A DNA stretch of 64,000 nucleotides from Acanthosepion esculentum (GCA_964036315.1 CAXIWW010000817.1:1585501-1649500), one strand, 5' to 3'. Counted from the first letter of the stretch, positions 1 to 13,000 are shown. Notes: a model not told the origin generated them from the sequence alone. Program-made: numbers and translations.

Positions 1-1628
1 GACGAACACCCACCCAGGAGACAGTCCCAGAAAGTCCCACGCAGATGACCCCCACCCAGGAGACAGTCCCAGAAAGTCCCAAACAGACGACACCCACCCA
101 GGAGACACTCCCAAAAAGTCCCACGCAGAAGACCCCCAGTCCAAGAAAGACCCACGCAGACGACCCCCAGTCCCAGAAAGTCCCACGCAGACGACACCCC
201 ACCCAGGAGACAGTCTAATGAAGTCCCACGCAGACGACCCCCAGTCCCAGAAAGTCCCACGCAGACGACACCGCACCAAGGAGACTGTACCAGAAAGACC
301 CATGCAGACGACCCCAGTCCCAGAAAGTCCCATGAAGACGACACCCCACCCAGGAGACAGTCCTAGATATCCCACGCAGACGACCCCACACCCAGGAGCC
401 AGACCCAGAAAGTCCCACGCAGACGACCCCCAGACAGGAGAGTGTCCCAGCAATTCCCACGCAGACGACCCCCAGTCCCAGAAAATCCCACTCAGACGAA
501 CACCCATCCAGGAGACAGTCCCAGAAAGTCCACGCAGACGACCCCCCACCCAGGAGACAGTCCCAGTTAGTCCCACGCAGACGACCCCCAGTCCTAGGAA
601 GTCCCATGGAGACGACCCCCAGCCAGGAGACAATCCCAGAAAGTCCCACGCATACGACCCCCACCCAGGAGACAGTCCCAGAAAGTCCCAAACAGACGAC
701 CCCCACCCAGGAGACAGTCCCAGAAAGTCCCACGCAGAAGACCACCAGTCCCACAAAGTCCCACGCAGAAGACACCGCACCCAGGAGACTGTCTCAGAAA
801 GACCCACGCAGAAGACCCCCAGTCCAAGAAAGTCCCACGCAGACGAGTCCCCACCCAGGAAACAGTCCCAAAATGTCCCACGCAGACGACCCCCCCACCC
901 AGGAGAGAGTCCCAGAATGACCCACGAAGACGACCCCCAGCCCTATAAAGTCCCACGCAGACGACCCCCAATCCCACAAAATCCCACGCAGACGACTCCG
1001 CACGCAGGAGACTGTACCAGAAAGACCCATGCAGACAACCCCCAGTCCCAGAAAGTCCCATGCAGACGACACACCACCCAGGAGACAGTCCTAGATATCC
1101 CACGCAGACGACCCCCCACCCAGGAGACAGTCCCAGAAAGTCCCACGCAGACGACTCCCAGACAGGAGAGTGTCCCAGCAAGTCCCACGCAGACGATCCC
1201 CAATCCCAGAAAATCCCACGCAGACGAACACCCACCCAGGAGACAGTCCCAGAAAGTCCCACGCAGACGACCCCCCACCCAGGAGACAGTCCCAGAAAGT
1301 CCCACGCAAACTACCCCCCACCGAGGAGACAGTCCCAGAAAGTCCCACGCAGACGACTACGACCCAGGAGACAGTCCCAGAAAATCCCACGCAGACGACT
1401 CCCCACCCAGGAGACAGTCCCAGAAAGTCCCACGCAGACCACCCCCCACCCAGGAGAGAGTCCAAAAAAGATCCACGCAGACGACCCCGAGTCCTAGAAA
1501 GTCCCATACAGACGACCCCCCACCCAGGAGACAGTCCCAGAAAGTAACACGCAGACGACCCCGAGTCCCAGAAAGTCCCGCGCAGACGACGACCAGTCCC
1601 AGAAAGTCCCACGCAGACGAGCCCCACC

Positions 1629-2490
1629 CATGAGACAGTCCCAGAAAGTCCCACGGAGACGACCCACAGTCCCAGAAAGTCCCAAGCAGACGCCCCCCAC
1701 CAAGGAGACAAACCCAGAAATTCCCACGCAGACGACCCCTAGTCCCAGAAAGTCCCACGCAGACGACTCCCCACCGAGGAGACAGTCCCAGAAAGTCCCA
1801 CGCAGACGAGACCAGTCCCAGAAAGTCCCACGCAGACGACCCCCACCCAGGAGACAGTCCCAGAAAGTCCCACGCAGACGGACCCCCACCCAGGAGTCAG
1901 TACCAGAAAGACCCAAGCAGACGACCCCCTGTCTCAGAAAGTCCCAAGCAGACGACTCACCACCCAGGAGACAGTCCCAGAAAGTCCCACGCAGACTACC
2001 CCCCACCCAGGAGACAGTCCCAGAAAGTCCCACGCAGACGAGCCCAGTCCCAGAAAGTCCCACGCAGACGGCCCCCACCCAGAAGACAGTTCAAGAAACT
2101 ACCACGCAGACGACACCCAGTCTCAGAAAGTCCCAGGCAGACGACTCCCCACCCAGGAGACAATCCCAGAAAGTCCCACGCAGAAGACCCCCCACCTAGG
2201 AGAGAGTCCAAAAAAGATCCACGCAGACGACCCCGAGTCCTAGAAAGTCCCATACAGACGACCCCCCACCCAGGAGACTGTCCCAGAAAGTCCCACGGAG
2301 ACGACCCCCAGTCCCAGAAGTCCCACGCAGACGACCCCCCACCCATGAGACAGTCCCAGAAAGTCCCACGGAGACGACCCACAGTCCCAGAAAGTCCCAC
2401 TCAGACGCCCCCCACCAAGGAGACAAACCCAGAAATTCCCACGCAGACGACCCCTAGTCCCAGAAAGTCCCACGCAGACGACTCCCCACC
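1629..2490 (+). repeat. Direct duplication in A, spacing about 715 bp
   Basis: A distinctive run that begins catgagacagtcccag, continues through the rare variants cacggagacgacccacag and ccaccaaggagacaaaccc, and ends cgacccctagtcc occurs near 1629-1775 and again near 2344-2490. The rare variants fall in the same order in both copies, so this is a duplicated multi-monomer segment and not chance monomer similarity. A neighbouring run with gagtccaaaaaagatcc occurs near 1457 and 2206, with a weaker third copy near 2616. Confidence 0.85.
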
Positions 2491-3205
2491 CAATAGACAG
2501 ACCAAGAAAGTCCCACGCAGACGACCCCCCCACCCAAGAGACAGTCCCAGAAAGTCCCACGCAGACGAGCCCAGTCCCAGAAAGTCCCACGCATAAGACC
2601 CCCCACCTAGGAGAGAGTCCAAACAAGATCCACGCAGACGACCCCGAGTCCTAGAAAGTCCCATACAGACGACCCCCCGACCCAGGAGACAGTCCCAGAA
2701 AGTAACACGCAGACGACCCCCAGTCCCAGAAATTCCCATGCAGACGAACCCCAGTCCCAGAATGTCCCACGCAGAAGACCCCCTGTCCCAGAAAGTCCCA
2801 CGCAGACGAAACCCAGTCCCAGAAAATCCCACGCTGAGGACCCTCCACTCAGGAGACAGTCCCAGAAATTCCCACGCAGACGGACCCCACCAATGAGACA
2901 GTCCCAGAATTGTCCCACGCAGACGATCCTCCACCCAGAAGAGAGTCACTGAAAGTCCCACGCAGACAACCCCCAGTCCCAGAAAGTCCCACGAAGACGA
3001 ACCCCAGTCCCAGAATGTCCCACGCAGAAGACCCCCTGTCCCAGAAAGTCCCACGCAGACGACACCCAGTCCCAGAAAATCCCACGCAGAAGACCCTCCA
3101 CTCAGGAGACAGTCCCAGAAATTCCCACGCAGACGGACCCCCACCCAGGAGTCAGTACCAGAAAGACCCACGCAGACGACCCCCTGTCTCAGAAAGTCCC
3201 AAGCA
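1891..3205 (+). repeat. Direct duplication in A, spacing about 1255 bp
   Basis: The rare run caggagtcagtaccagaaag, followed by cccctgtctcagaaagtccc, is found at 1891-1950 and at 3146-3205. The matching inverted arm at the right end carries only one related copy, near 62960-62980, and is shorter by the same amount. The pair therefore marks the probable points of an unequal exchange that added or removed about 1.25 kb in one arm. Confidence 0.8.
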
Positions 3206-3699
3206 GACGACTCCCCACCCAGGAGACAGTCCCACAAATCCCACGCAGACGATCCCCAGTCCAAGAAAGTCCCACGCAGACGACCCCCCACGCAGGAGAC
3301 AGTCCCAGAAAGACCCACGCAGACAACCCCCCACCCAGGAGACAGTCCCAGAAAGACCCACGCAGACGACCCCCAGTCCCAGAAAGTCACACGCAGACGA
3401 GTCACAGTCCTATAAAGTCCCACGTAGACGACCCCACACCCAGGAGACAGTCCCAGAAAGTTCCACGGAGACGACTCCCAGTCCCACAAAGTCCCACGCA
3501 GACGATCCCCAGTCCAAGAAAGTCCCACGCAGACGACCCCCCACGCAGGAGACAGTCCCAGAAAGTCCAACGCAGACGACCCCCAGTCCCAGAAAGTCCC
3601 ATGCAGACGACCCCCCACCCAGGAGACAGTCCCAGAACGTCCCACGTAGACGACCACCACCCAGGAGACAGTCCCAGAAATTCCCACGCAGACGAACCC

Positions 3700-3712
3700 C
3701 CGCCCCATCAGC
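3700..3712. other. A/B junction (mirrored at 62513-62525)
   Basis: Family A is cut within a long monomer (cgaacccccgcccc) and followed by atcagcaatctcaggctgct, a B monomer lacking its first bases. The exact reverse complement is present at 62513-62525. Sharing a breakpoint that is arbitrary in both families is strong evidence that the two arms descend from one sequence. Confidence 0.9.
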
Positions 3713-6275
3713 AATCTCAGGCTGCTGCAAGCCGAATTCTCCTGACTCTTTTGTGCAAATTGCCTTACAAGCAATCCCAGGCGTCTACGAGCCGACTTCT
3801 CTTGTCTCTTTTGTGAAAATTGCCTTAAAAGTAATCTCAGGCTGCTACAAAACGACATCTTTTGTCTCTTTTTTAAAAACTGCCTTACAATCAATATCAG
3901 CCTGCTACAAGCCGAATACGCCTGGCTATTTTGTGAAACTGCCTTTGAAGCAATCTCAGGCCTCTACAAATCGACATATGCTGGCTCTTTTGTTACAACT
4001 GCCTTACAAGCAATCTCAGGCTTCAGTAATATGAATTATCCTGGCTTTGGTGCGAATTGCCTTACAAGCAATCACAGGCGGCTACGAGCCGATTTCTCGT
4101 GGCCCTTTTATGGCAATTGCCTTACAAGAAATCTCAGGCTGACACAAGCCGAATTCTCATTGCGCTTTTGTGACAACTGCCTTACAAGAAATGTCAGGCT
4201 GCTACGAGCCGACTTCTCTTGGCTCTTTTGTGAAACTGCCTTACAAGTAATCTCAGGCTGCTACAAGCCGAATTCGCCTTGCGCTTTTGTGACAACTGCC
4301 TTACAAGCAATGTCAGGTTGCTACCAGCCGACTTCTCTTGGCTCTTTTGTGAAAGCTGCCTTACAAATAATATCAGGCCGCTACAAATCGACATCTCCTG
4401 TCTCTTTTGTGAAAACTGCCTTACAAGCAATCTCAGGCTGCTACAAGCCGACTTCTCCTGGTTCTATTGTGACAACTGCCTAACAAGCAATCTCAGGCTG
4501 CAGCAATCCCAAGTCTCCTGGCTTTTTGTGCCAATTGCCTTACAACCAATCCCAGGCAGCTACGAGCCGATTTCTCCTGGCTCATTTGTGGCAACTGCCT
4601 TACAAGCAATCTCATGGTCCAGCAAGCCGAATTCTCCTGGCTCTTTTGTGCAAATTGCCTTACAAGTAATCCCAGGCGTCTACGAGGCAACTTCTCTTGT
4701 CCGTTTTTTAAAAACTGCCTTAAAAGCAATCTTTGATTGCTACAAAACGACATCATTTGTCTCTTTTTTAAAAACTGCATTACAATCAATCTCAGCCTGC
4801 TACAAGCCGAATACGCCTGGCTCTTTTGTGAAACTGCCTTACAAGCAATCTCAGGCTGCCGCTATTCCAATTCTCCTGACTTTTTGTGCCAATTGAATTA
4901 CAAGCAATCCCAGTCTGCTATGAGCCGATTTCTCCTGGCTCTTTTGTGGCAACTGCCTTACAAGAAATCTCAGGCTGCTACAAGCCGAATTCTCCTGGCG
5001 CTTTTGTGACAACTGCCTTACAAGCAATGTTAGCCTGCTACGAGCCGTCTTCTCTTGGCTCTTTTGTGAAAACTGCCTTACAAGCAATGTCAGGCTGCTA
5101 CGAGCCGACTTCTCCTGGGTCTTTTGTGGCAACTGCCTTACAAGAAATCTCAGGCTGCTACAAGCCGAATTCTCCTGGCGCTTTTGTGACAACTGCCTTA
5201 CAAGCAATGTCAGGCTGCTACGAGCCGACTTCTCATGGCTCTTTTGTGAAAACTGCCTTACAAGCAATGTCAGGCTGCTACGAGCCGACTTCCCTTGCTC
5301 TTTTGTGAAAACTGCCTTACAATTAAGATCAGGCCGATACAATTCGACATCTCCTGTCTCATTTGTGACAACTGCCTTACAAGTAATATCAAGCTGCTAC
5401 AAAACGACATCTCCTGTCTCTTTTGTTAAACTGCCGTACAAGCAATCTCAGGCTGATACAAGCCGAATACGCCTGGCTCTTTTGTGAAACTGCCTTGCAA
5501 TCAATCTCAGGCCGCTACAAATCGACATCTCCTGTCTCTTTTGTGAAAACTGCCTTACAAGCAATCTCAGGCTGCAGCCAGGACAGTTCTCCTGACGTTT
5601 TGTGCCAATTGCCTTAAAAGCAATCCCAGGCGGCTACATGCCGATTTCTCCTGGCTCTTTTGTGGTAACTGCCTTACAGGCAATCTCAGGCTGCTACAAG
5701 CCGAATTCTCCTGGTTCTATTGTGACAACTGTCTTAAAAACAATCTCAGGCTGCAGCAATCCCAATTCTCCAAGATTTTATTGCCAATTTCCTTACAAGA
5801 AATACCAGGCAGCTACGAGCCGATTTCTCCTGACTCATTTGTGGCAACTACCTTACAAGCAAACAGAGGCGGCTACGAGCCGATTTCTCCTGGCCTTTTT
5901 GTGGCAACTGCCTTACAATAAATCTCATGCTGCTACAAGCCGAATTCTCCTGGCACTTTTGTGACACCTGCCTTACAAGCAATGTCAGGCTGCTACAAAT
6001 CGACATATCATGGCTCATTTGTGACAACTGCAAAACAAGCAATCTCAGGCTGCTTCAAGCCGAATTCTCCTGGCTATTTTGTGCAATTTGCCTTACAAGC
6101 AATCCCAGGCGTCTACGAACCGACTTCTCTTGTCTCTTTTGTGAAAACTGCCTTAAAAGCAATCTCAGGCTGCTACAAACGACATCTCCTGTCTCTTTTT
6201 TTTAAACTGCCTTACAATCAATCTCAGCCTGCTACAAGCCGAATACGTCGGGCTTTTTTGTGACAACAGCCTTAC
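3707..6275 (+). repeat. Satellite family B array, + orientation (left)
   Basis: A 60-bp tandem repeat. The consensus reads acaagcaatctcaggctgct, then acaagccgaattctcctggc, then tcttttgtgacaactgcctt. From 4921 to 5280 the register is exactly 60 bases per copy. Variant monomers differ at fixed places: tgctacgagccgacttctct, ggctacgagccgatttctcc, and a 59-bp form with gctgcagcaatcccaattct. They recur in a loose higher-order order. As 60 is a multiple of three, one frame can stay open for many copies (20-residue periodic readings such as ALQAISGCYKPNSPGSFVTT), but comparable frames exist on both strands and stops interrupt them, so I call no gene. Many copies carry an EcoRI site (gaattc). Confidence 0.95.
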
Positions 6276-6989
6276 TGAGATTACTTTTAGGCAGTTTTCA
6301 CAAAAGAGAAGGAGATGACGATTTGTAGCAGCCTGATATTGCTTGCAAGGCAATTTCACAAAAGAGTCAGGCGTATTCGGCTTGTAGCGGCCTGAGATTG
6401 CTTGTAAGGCAGTTTCACAAAAGAGACAGTAGATGTCGTTTTGTAGCAGCCTGATATTACTTGTAAGGCAGTTTTCACAAAAGAGTCAGGAGAAGTCGGC
6501 TCGTAGCACCCTGACATTGTTTGTAAGGCAGTTGTCACAAAAGTTCCAGGAGAATTCGGCTTGTAGCAGCTTCATATTACTTGTCAGGTAGTTTTCACAA
6601 AAGAGCCAAGAGAAGTCGGCTCGTAGCAGCCTGACATTGCTTGTAAGGCAGTTGTCACAAAAGCCCCAGGAGACTTCGGCTTGTAGCAGCTTGAGATTTC
6701 TTGTAAGGCAGTTGCCACAAAAGAGCCTGGAGAAATCGGCTCGTACGCGCCTGGGATTGCTTGTAAGGCAATTCGCACAAAAAGCCAGGAGAATTCATAT
6801 TGCTGCAGCCTGAGAATGCTTGTAAGGCAGATGCCACAAATGAGCCAGGAGAAATCAGTTCATAGCAGCCTGGGATTGCTTGTAAGGCAATTGGCACAAA
6901 AAGTCAGGAGAAGTGGACTAGCGGCAGCCTGAGACTGCTTGTAAGGCAGCTGTCACAAAAGAGCCAGGATATGTCGATTTGTAGCGGCC
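6276..6989 (-). repeat. Satellite family B array, - orientation (left)
   Basis: About twelve 60-bp B monomers in the opposite orientation to the preceding block, readable as ttgtaaggcagttttcacaa repeated. The orientation change is abrupt, at the step from gccttac to tgagattac near 6275/6276, and is not a perfect palindrome. The block ends at gtagcggcc, where family D begins. The whole block has a near-identical inverted copy at 58286-59000, and coordinates pair as x to 65275 minus x. Confidence 0.95.
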
Positions 6990-7783
6990 GAAAAATCAAA
7001 TAATTGCACAAAATTGGATACCCATTTGAAAATATTTCTTTTACTGGAAAAATTTATAAACAAGTGAAATATGACTGATTTCCCAGTTTAGGGACGCATG
7101 ACAATTTCCGCAAATGAGCTAACACAAGTCCCCATACCTTTGAATTTAGACTCGACTATAATCAAGGTGTCGAAAAAACTTTTGTAATTAAGAATAAGTC
7201 AAGATATTCCCGAAAATTGGACAGCAATATTTTGTGGATTCTATAAAAAGACAAAAGTAGAAATGGAGTCTTATTGTGCACACTGGAATTCGGACGCTGT
7301 AAATTGTCAGACGACATACCGCGCACATGGTGAAAGCTGTACTTTTTACTATCTGAGCAAATGAAAAATCCATGTATACATAGACAAATCAAATAATTGC
7401 ACAAAATTTGATACCCATTTTGAAAATATTTCTTTTACTGGAAAAAAAGTTATAAACAAGTGAATTATGACTGATTACCCAGTTTAGGGCCGCATGACAA
7501 TTTCCGCAAATGAGCTAACGCAAGTCCCCATACCGTTGAATTTCGCATCGACTCTAATCAATGTGTCGAAAAAACTTTTGTAATTATGGATAAGGCAAAA
7601 AATTCCCGACAATTGGACACCAATATTTTGTGGATTCTATAAAAAGGAAAAATTAGAAATGCAGTCTTATTGTGCACACTGGAATTCGGACGCTGTAAAT
7701 TGTCAGACGACATACCGCGCACCTGGTGAAAGCTGTACTTTTTACTATCTGACCAAATGAAATTCCAGACAATTGAACACCAA
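6990..7783 (+). repeat. Family D, two tandem copies (left B/C border)
   Basis: An AT-rich, complex monomer of about 393 bp. The word caaataattgcac starts at 6997 and again at 7390. Landmarks in order are ataaacaagtgaaatatgac, cgcatgacaatttccgcaaa, gagctaacacaagtccccat, aattcggacgctgtaaattg, cgacataccgcgcac and gtactttttactatctgac. No open frame of note is conserved between copies. The second copy ends in a rearranged tail, where gaccaaatga is joined to aattccagacaattg, a piece taken from the middle of D. It then passes into family C through the shared bases accaa. The mirrored site at 57889-58285 has one copy. Confidence 0.93.
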
Positions 7784-10042
7784 CAGATCAGAAGCCATGC
7801 TGCCTGACGTAGTCTAAAATCTTACATTGGACGCTCAAATATGGACCAGAAACCAACTTATCAGAGGCCATGCTGCATGACGTAGTTTATCTTTTTACAT
7901 TAGACGCTCAAATATGCACAAGAAACCAAGAGATCAGAAGCAGGTTTGCTGGACGTAGTGTATCATCTTACACAAGACGCTCAAATATGGACCGGAAGCC
8001 AAGAGGTCAGAGTCCATTCTGCTGGACGTAGTCTAAAATCTTACATTAGACGCTAAAATATGGACCGGAAACCAACCGATCAGAGGCCATGCTGCTGGTC
8101 GTAGTTTATCTTTTTACATTAGACGCTCAAATATGAACCAGGAAACAACAGATCAGAATCATGGCTGCTGGACGTAGTGTATCATCTTACACAAGACGAT
8201 CAAATATGGACCGGAAGCTAACAGGTCAGAGGCCATGCTGGTGGACAAAGTTTATCTTTTTACATTAGACGCTCAAATATGCACCAGAAACCAAGAGATC
8301 AGAATCATGACTGCTGGACGTAGTGTATCATCTTACACAAGACGCTCAAATATGGACCGGAAGCTAACAGGTGAGAGGCCATTCTGCTGGACGTAGTCTA
8401 AAATCTTACATTAGACGCTCAAATATGGACCGGAATCAAACAGATCTGAGGCCATGCTGCTGGACGTAGTTTATCTTTTTCCATTAGACGCTCAAATATG
8501 CTACAGAAACCAAGAGATCAAAATCATGGCTGCTGGACGTTGTCTATCAACTTACATAAGACGCTCAAATATGGACCGGAAACCAACAGGTCAGAGACCA
8601 TGCTGCTAGACGTAGTCTAATATCTTACATTAGACGCTCAAATATGGACCGGAAACCAACAGATCAGAGGCCATGCTGCTGGACGTAGTCTATCTTTTTG
8701 CATTAGACGCTCAAATATACACTACAATCCAACAGATCAGAATCATGGCTGCTGGACGTAGTGTATCTTCTTACACAAGACGCTCAAATATGGAACGGAA
8801 GCCAACAGTTCGGAGGCCATGCTGCAGGACGTAGTCTAAAATCTTACATTACACGCTTAAATATGCACCGGAAACCAACAGATCAGAGGCCATGCTGATG
8901 GCCGTAGTTTATCTTTTTACATTAGACGCTCAAATATGCACCAGAAAACAACAGATCAGAATCATGGCTGCTGGACGTACAGTATAATCTTACACAAGAC
9001 GCTCGAATATGGTCCGGAAGCCAACAGGTCAGAGGCCATGCTGCAGGACGTAGTTTATCTTTTTATATTAGACGCTCAAATATGCACAAGAAACCAAGAG
9101 ATCAGAAACAGGGCTGCTGGACGTAGTTTATCATCTTACACAAGACGCTCAAATATGGACCGGAAGCCAACAGGTCAGAGGCCAACCTGCTGGACGTAGT
9201 TTATCTTCTTATATTAGACGCTCAAATATGCACCAGAAACCAAGATATCAGAAACAGGGCTGCTGGACGTAGTGTATCATCTTGCACAAGACGCTCAAAT
9301 ATGGACCGGAAGCCAACAGGTCAGATGCCATGCTGTTCGACGAACTCTAAAATCTTACATTAGACGCTCATATATGGACCGGAAACCAACAGATCAAAGG
9401 CCATGCTGCTGGACGTAGTTTAAGTTTTTACATTAGACGCTCAAATATGCACCAGAATCCAACAGATCAGAATCATGGCTGCTGTACGTACTGTATCATC
9501 TTACACCAGAGGCTAAAATATGTACCGGAAGCCAACATGAGAGAGGCCATGCTGCTGGACGTCATGTAAAATCTTACAGTAGCCGCTCAAATATGGACCG
9601 GAAACCAACAGATAAGAGGCCATGCTGCTGGAAGTAGTTTATCTTTTTAAATTAGACGCTCAAATATGCACCAGAAACCAACAGATCAGAAACAGTGCTG
9701 CTGCAAGTAGTTTATCATGTTACACAAGACGCTCAAATATGGACCGGAAGCCAACAGGTCAGAGGCCATGCTGCTGGACGTAGTCTAAAATCTTACATAA
9801 GACGCTCAAATATGGACCGGTAACCAACAGATCATAAGCTATGCTGCTTGACGTAGTTTATCTTTTTACATTAGACGCTCAAATATGCACCAGAAACCAA
9901 GAGATCAGAAACAGGGCTGCTGGACGAAGTGTATCATCTTGCATAAGACACTCAAGTATGGACCGGAAGCCAAGAGGTCAGAGGCCATGCTGCTGGACGT
10001 AGTCTAAAATCTTACATTAGACGCTCAAATATGGACCTGAAC
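7784..10042 (+). repeat. Satellite family C array, + orientation
   Basis: Tandem 73-bp monomers of three types. Type a has gtctaaaatcttacattag and ggaccggaaaccaacagatc. Type b has gtttatctttttacattaga and gcaccagaaaccaacagatc. Type c has gtgtatcatcttacacaaga and ggaccggaagccaacaggtc. They tend to follow one another in a fixed order, giving a 219-bp higher-order unit; this block holds about ten such units, with some monomers lost. Short open frames occur but shift with every copy (73 is not a multiple of three) and are not genes. Unusual variants near 8950-9070 (gtacagtataatc, gctcgaatatgg, tgcaggacgtag) recur in inverted form near 56000, extending the large inverted repeat into this array. 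Confidence 0.95.
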
Positions 10043-10050
10043 TGAGCGGC
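10036..10050. other. C+/C- orientation switch
   Basis: The + monomer is cut after atggacctgaa and is followed directly by ctgagcggctactataagat, the start of a - monomer. The two halves are not reverse complements at the join. A closer inverted match flanks it: the rare word gccaacctgctggacgtag at 9181 pairs with its complement at 10141-10159, leaving about 0.9 kb of non-mirrored C in between. Confidence 0.85.
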
Positions 10051-13000
10051 TACTATAAGATTTTACACTACGTCCAGCAGCCCTGTTTCTGATATCTTGG
10101 TTTCTGGTGCATATTTGAGCGTCTAATATAAAAAGATAAACTACGTCCAGGAGGTTGGCCTCTGACCTGTTGGCTTCCGGTCCAAATTTGAGCGTCTTGT
10201 GTAAGATGATAAACTAAGTCCACCAGCCATGGTTCTGTTCTGTTGGTTTCTGGTGCATATTTGAGCGTCTGATGTAAAAAGATAAACTACGTCCAGCAGC
10301 ATGGCCTCTGATCTGTTGGCTTCCGGTCTATATTTGAGCCCCTAATGTAAGATATTACATGACATCCAGCAGCATGGCCTCTGACCTGTTGTCTTCCGGT
10401 CCATATTTGAGCGTCTTGTCTAAGATGATACACTAAGTCCACCAGCCATGATTCTGATCTGTTGGTTTCTGGTGCATATTTGAGCGTCTTGTGTAAGATG
10501 ATACACTACGTCCAGCAGCCCTGTTTCTGATCTCTTGGTTTCTCGTGCATATTTGAGCGTCTAATGAAAAAAGATAAACTACGTCCAGCAGCATGGCCTC
10601 AGATCTGTTTGTTTCCGGTCCATATTTGAGCGTTTTGTGTAAGATGATACACTACGTCCAGCAGCCATGATTCTGATCTGTTGGTTTCTGGTGCATATTT
10701 GAGCGTCTAATGTAAAAAGATAAACTACGGCCAGCAGCATGGCCTCAGATCTGTTTGTTTCCGGTCCATATTTTGAGCGTCTAATGTAAAAAGGTAAACT
10801 ACGACCAGCAGCACACCCTCTGATCTGTTGGTTTCCGGACCATATTTGAGCGTCTAATATAAGATTTTAGACTCCCTCCAGCAGCATGGTCTCTGAGCTG
10901 TTGGCTTCCGGTCCATATTTGAGCGTCTTGTGTAAGGTGATACACTACGTCCAGCAGACATGATTCTGATCTGTTGGTTTCTGGTACATATTTGAGCTTC
11001 TAATGTAAAAAGATAAACTACCTCCAGCAGCATGGCATCTGATCTATTGGTTTCCCATCCATATTTGTGCGTCTAATGTAAGATTTTAGACTACGTCCAG
11101 CAGCATGGCCTCTGACCTGTTGGCTCCCGGTCCTTATTTGAGCGTCTTGTGTAAGATGATACACTACGTCCAGCAGCCCTGTTTCTGATCTGTTGGTATC
11201 TGGTGCATATTTGAGCGTCTAATTTAAAAAGATAAACTACGTCCAGCAGCATGGCCTCTGATCTGTTGGTTTCCGGTCCATATTTGAGCGTCTAATGTAA
11301 GATTTTAGACTACATGCAGCAGCATTGCCTGTGATCTGTTGGCTTCCGGTCCATATTTGAGCGTCTTGTGTAAGATGATACACTACGTCCAGCAGCCATG
11401 ATTCTGATCTGTTGGTTTCAGGTACATATTTGAGCTTCTAATGTAAAAATATAAACTACGTCCGGCAGCATGGCCTCTGATCTGTTGGTTTCCGGTGCAT
11501 ATTTGAGCGTCTAATGTAAGATTTTAGACTACGCCCAGCAGCATGGCTTCTGACCTGTTAGCTTCCGGTCCATATTTGAGCGTCTTGTGTAAGATGATAC
11601 ACTACGTCCAGCAGCCCTGTTTCTGATCTCTTGCTTTCTGGTGCATATTTGAGCATCTAATATAGAAATATAAACTACGTCCAGCAGCATGGCATCTGAC
11701 CTGTTGGCTTCCGGTCCATATTTGATCGTCTTGTGTAAGATGATACACTACGTCCAGCAGACATGATTCTGATCTATTGGTTTCTGTACATATTTGAGCG
11801 TCTAATGTAAATAGGTAAACTACGTCCAACAGCTTCGCCTCTGATCTGTTGGTTTCCCGTCCATATTTGAGCGTCTAATGTAACGTTTTAGAATACGTCC
11901 AGCAGCATGGCATCTGACCTGTTGGCGTCCGGTCCATATTTGTGCGTCTTGTGTAAGATGATACACTACGTCCAGCAGCACTGTTTCTGATCTCTTGGAG
12001 TCTGGTGAATATTTGAGCGTCTAATGTAAAAAGATAAACTACGTCCAGCAGCATGGCCTCTGACCTATTGGCTTCCGTTCCATATTTGAGCGTCTTGTGT
12101 AAGATGATACACTACGCCCAGCAGCCATGATTCTGAGCTGTTGGTTTCTGGTGCATATTTGAGCGTCTAATGTAAAAAGATAAACTACGTCCAGCAGCAT
12201 GGCCTCTGATCTGTTGGTTTCCGGTCCATATTTGAGCGTTTAATGTAAGATTTTAGACTACGTCCAGCAGGATGGCCTCTGACCTGTTGGCTTCCGGTCC
12301 ATATTTGAGCGTCTTGTGCAAGGTGATAAACCACGTCCAGCAGCATGGCCTCTGATCAGTTGGTTTCCGGACCATATTTGAGCGTCTAATGTAAGATTTT
12401 AGACTACATGCAGCAGCATGGCCTCTGACCTGTTGTCTTCCGCTCCATATTTGAGCGTCTTGTGTGAGATGATACACTACGTCCAGCAGCCCTGTTTCTG
12501 ATCTCTTGGTGTCTGGTGAATATTTGAGCGTCTAATGTAAAAATATAAACTACGTCCAGCAGCATGGCCTGTGACCTGTTGGCTTCCCCGTCAATATTTG
12601 AGCGTCTTGTGTAAGATGATACACTACGTCCAGCAGCCATGATTCTGATCTGTTGGTTTCTGGTGAATATTTGAGCGTCTGATGTAAAAAGATAAACTAC
12701 GACCCGCAGCATGGCCGCTGATCTGTTGGTTTCCGGTCCATATTTGAGCGTCTAATGTAAGATTTTAGACTACGTCCAGCAGCATGGCCTCTGACCTGTT
12801 GGCTTCCGGTCCATATTTGAGCGTCTTGTGTAAGATGATACACTACGTCCAGCAGCCATGATTCTGATCTGTTGGTTTCTGGTGCATATTTTGAGCGTCT
12901 AATTTAAAATAATAAACTACGCCCAGCAGCATGGCCTCTGATCTGTTGGTTTCCGGTCCATATTTGAGCGTCTAATGTAAGATTTAAGACTACGCTCAGC

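Larger units (their letters stand above)
1..3706 (+). repeat. Satellite family A array, left block
   Basis: A tandem array of two monomer lengths that share the core gtcccagaaagtcccacgca followed by gacgacccc. The short form is 31 bp. The long form is 42-43 bp and carries about 12 extra bases (cacccaggagac). The two forms alternate irregularly. Because neither length is a multiple of three and the consensus lacks stop codons, all three frames stay open for long stretches, giving Pro/Thr/Arg/Ser-rich readings on this strand and Trp/Gly/Leu/Val-rich readings on the other. I see no gene. Internal direct duplications with spacings of about 715 and 1255 bp are listed separately. The array enters from outside the window and ends at a sharp junction with family B. 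Bases 971-3706 have an inverted counterpart at the right end of the window. Confidence 0.95.
971..9100 (+). repeat. Large inverted repeat, left arm (A-B-B-D-C)
   Basis: This arm runs A+, B+, B-, D+, C+ and has a mirror image at 55918-64000. Matching is not only by family: single-copy features agree, including the A/B junction (3706), the B orientation switch (6275), the B/D junction (6989), the rearranged D/C junction (7770-7783), and rare C variants near 8950-9070. In one stretch of about 240 bases of B that I compared by eye there were about four differences. Segments are offset by array-length changes in A, B, D and C, so the arms are related but not identical. Confidence 0.9.

Noticed and set aside
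3707..6275. Periodic 20-residue open frames in family B as a repeat protein
   Set aside because: 60 bp is divisible by three, so an open register persists by arithmetic. Similar frames occur on both strands, stops fall at random monomers, and no non-repeat protein sequence adjoins them.
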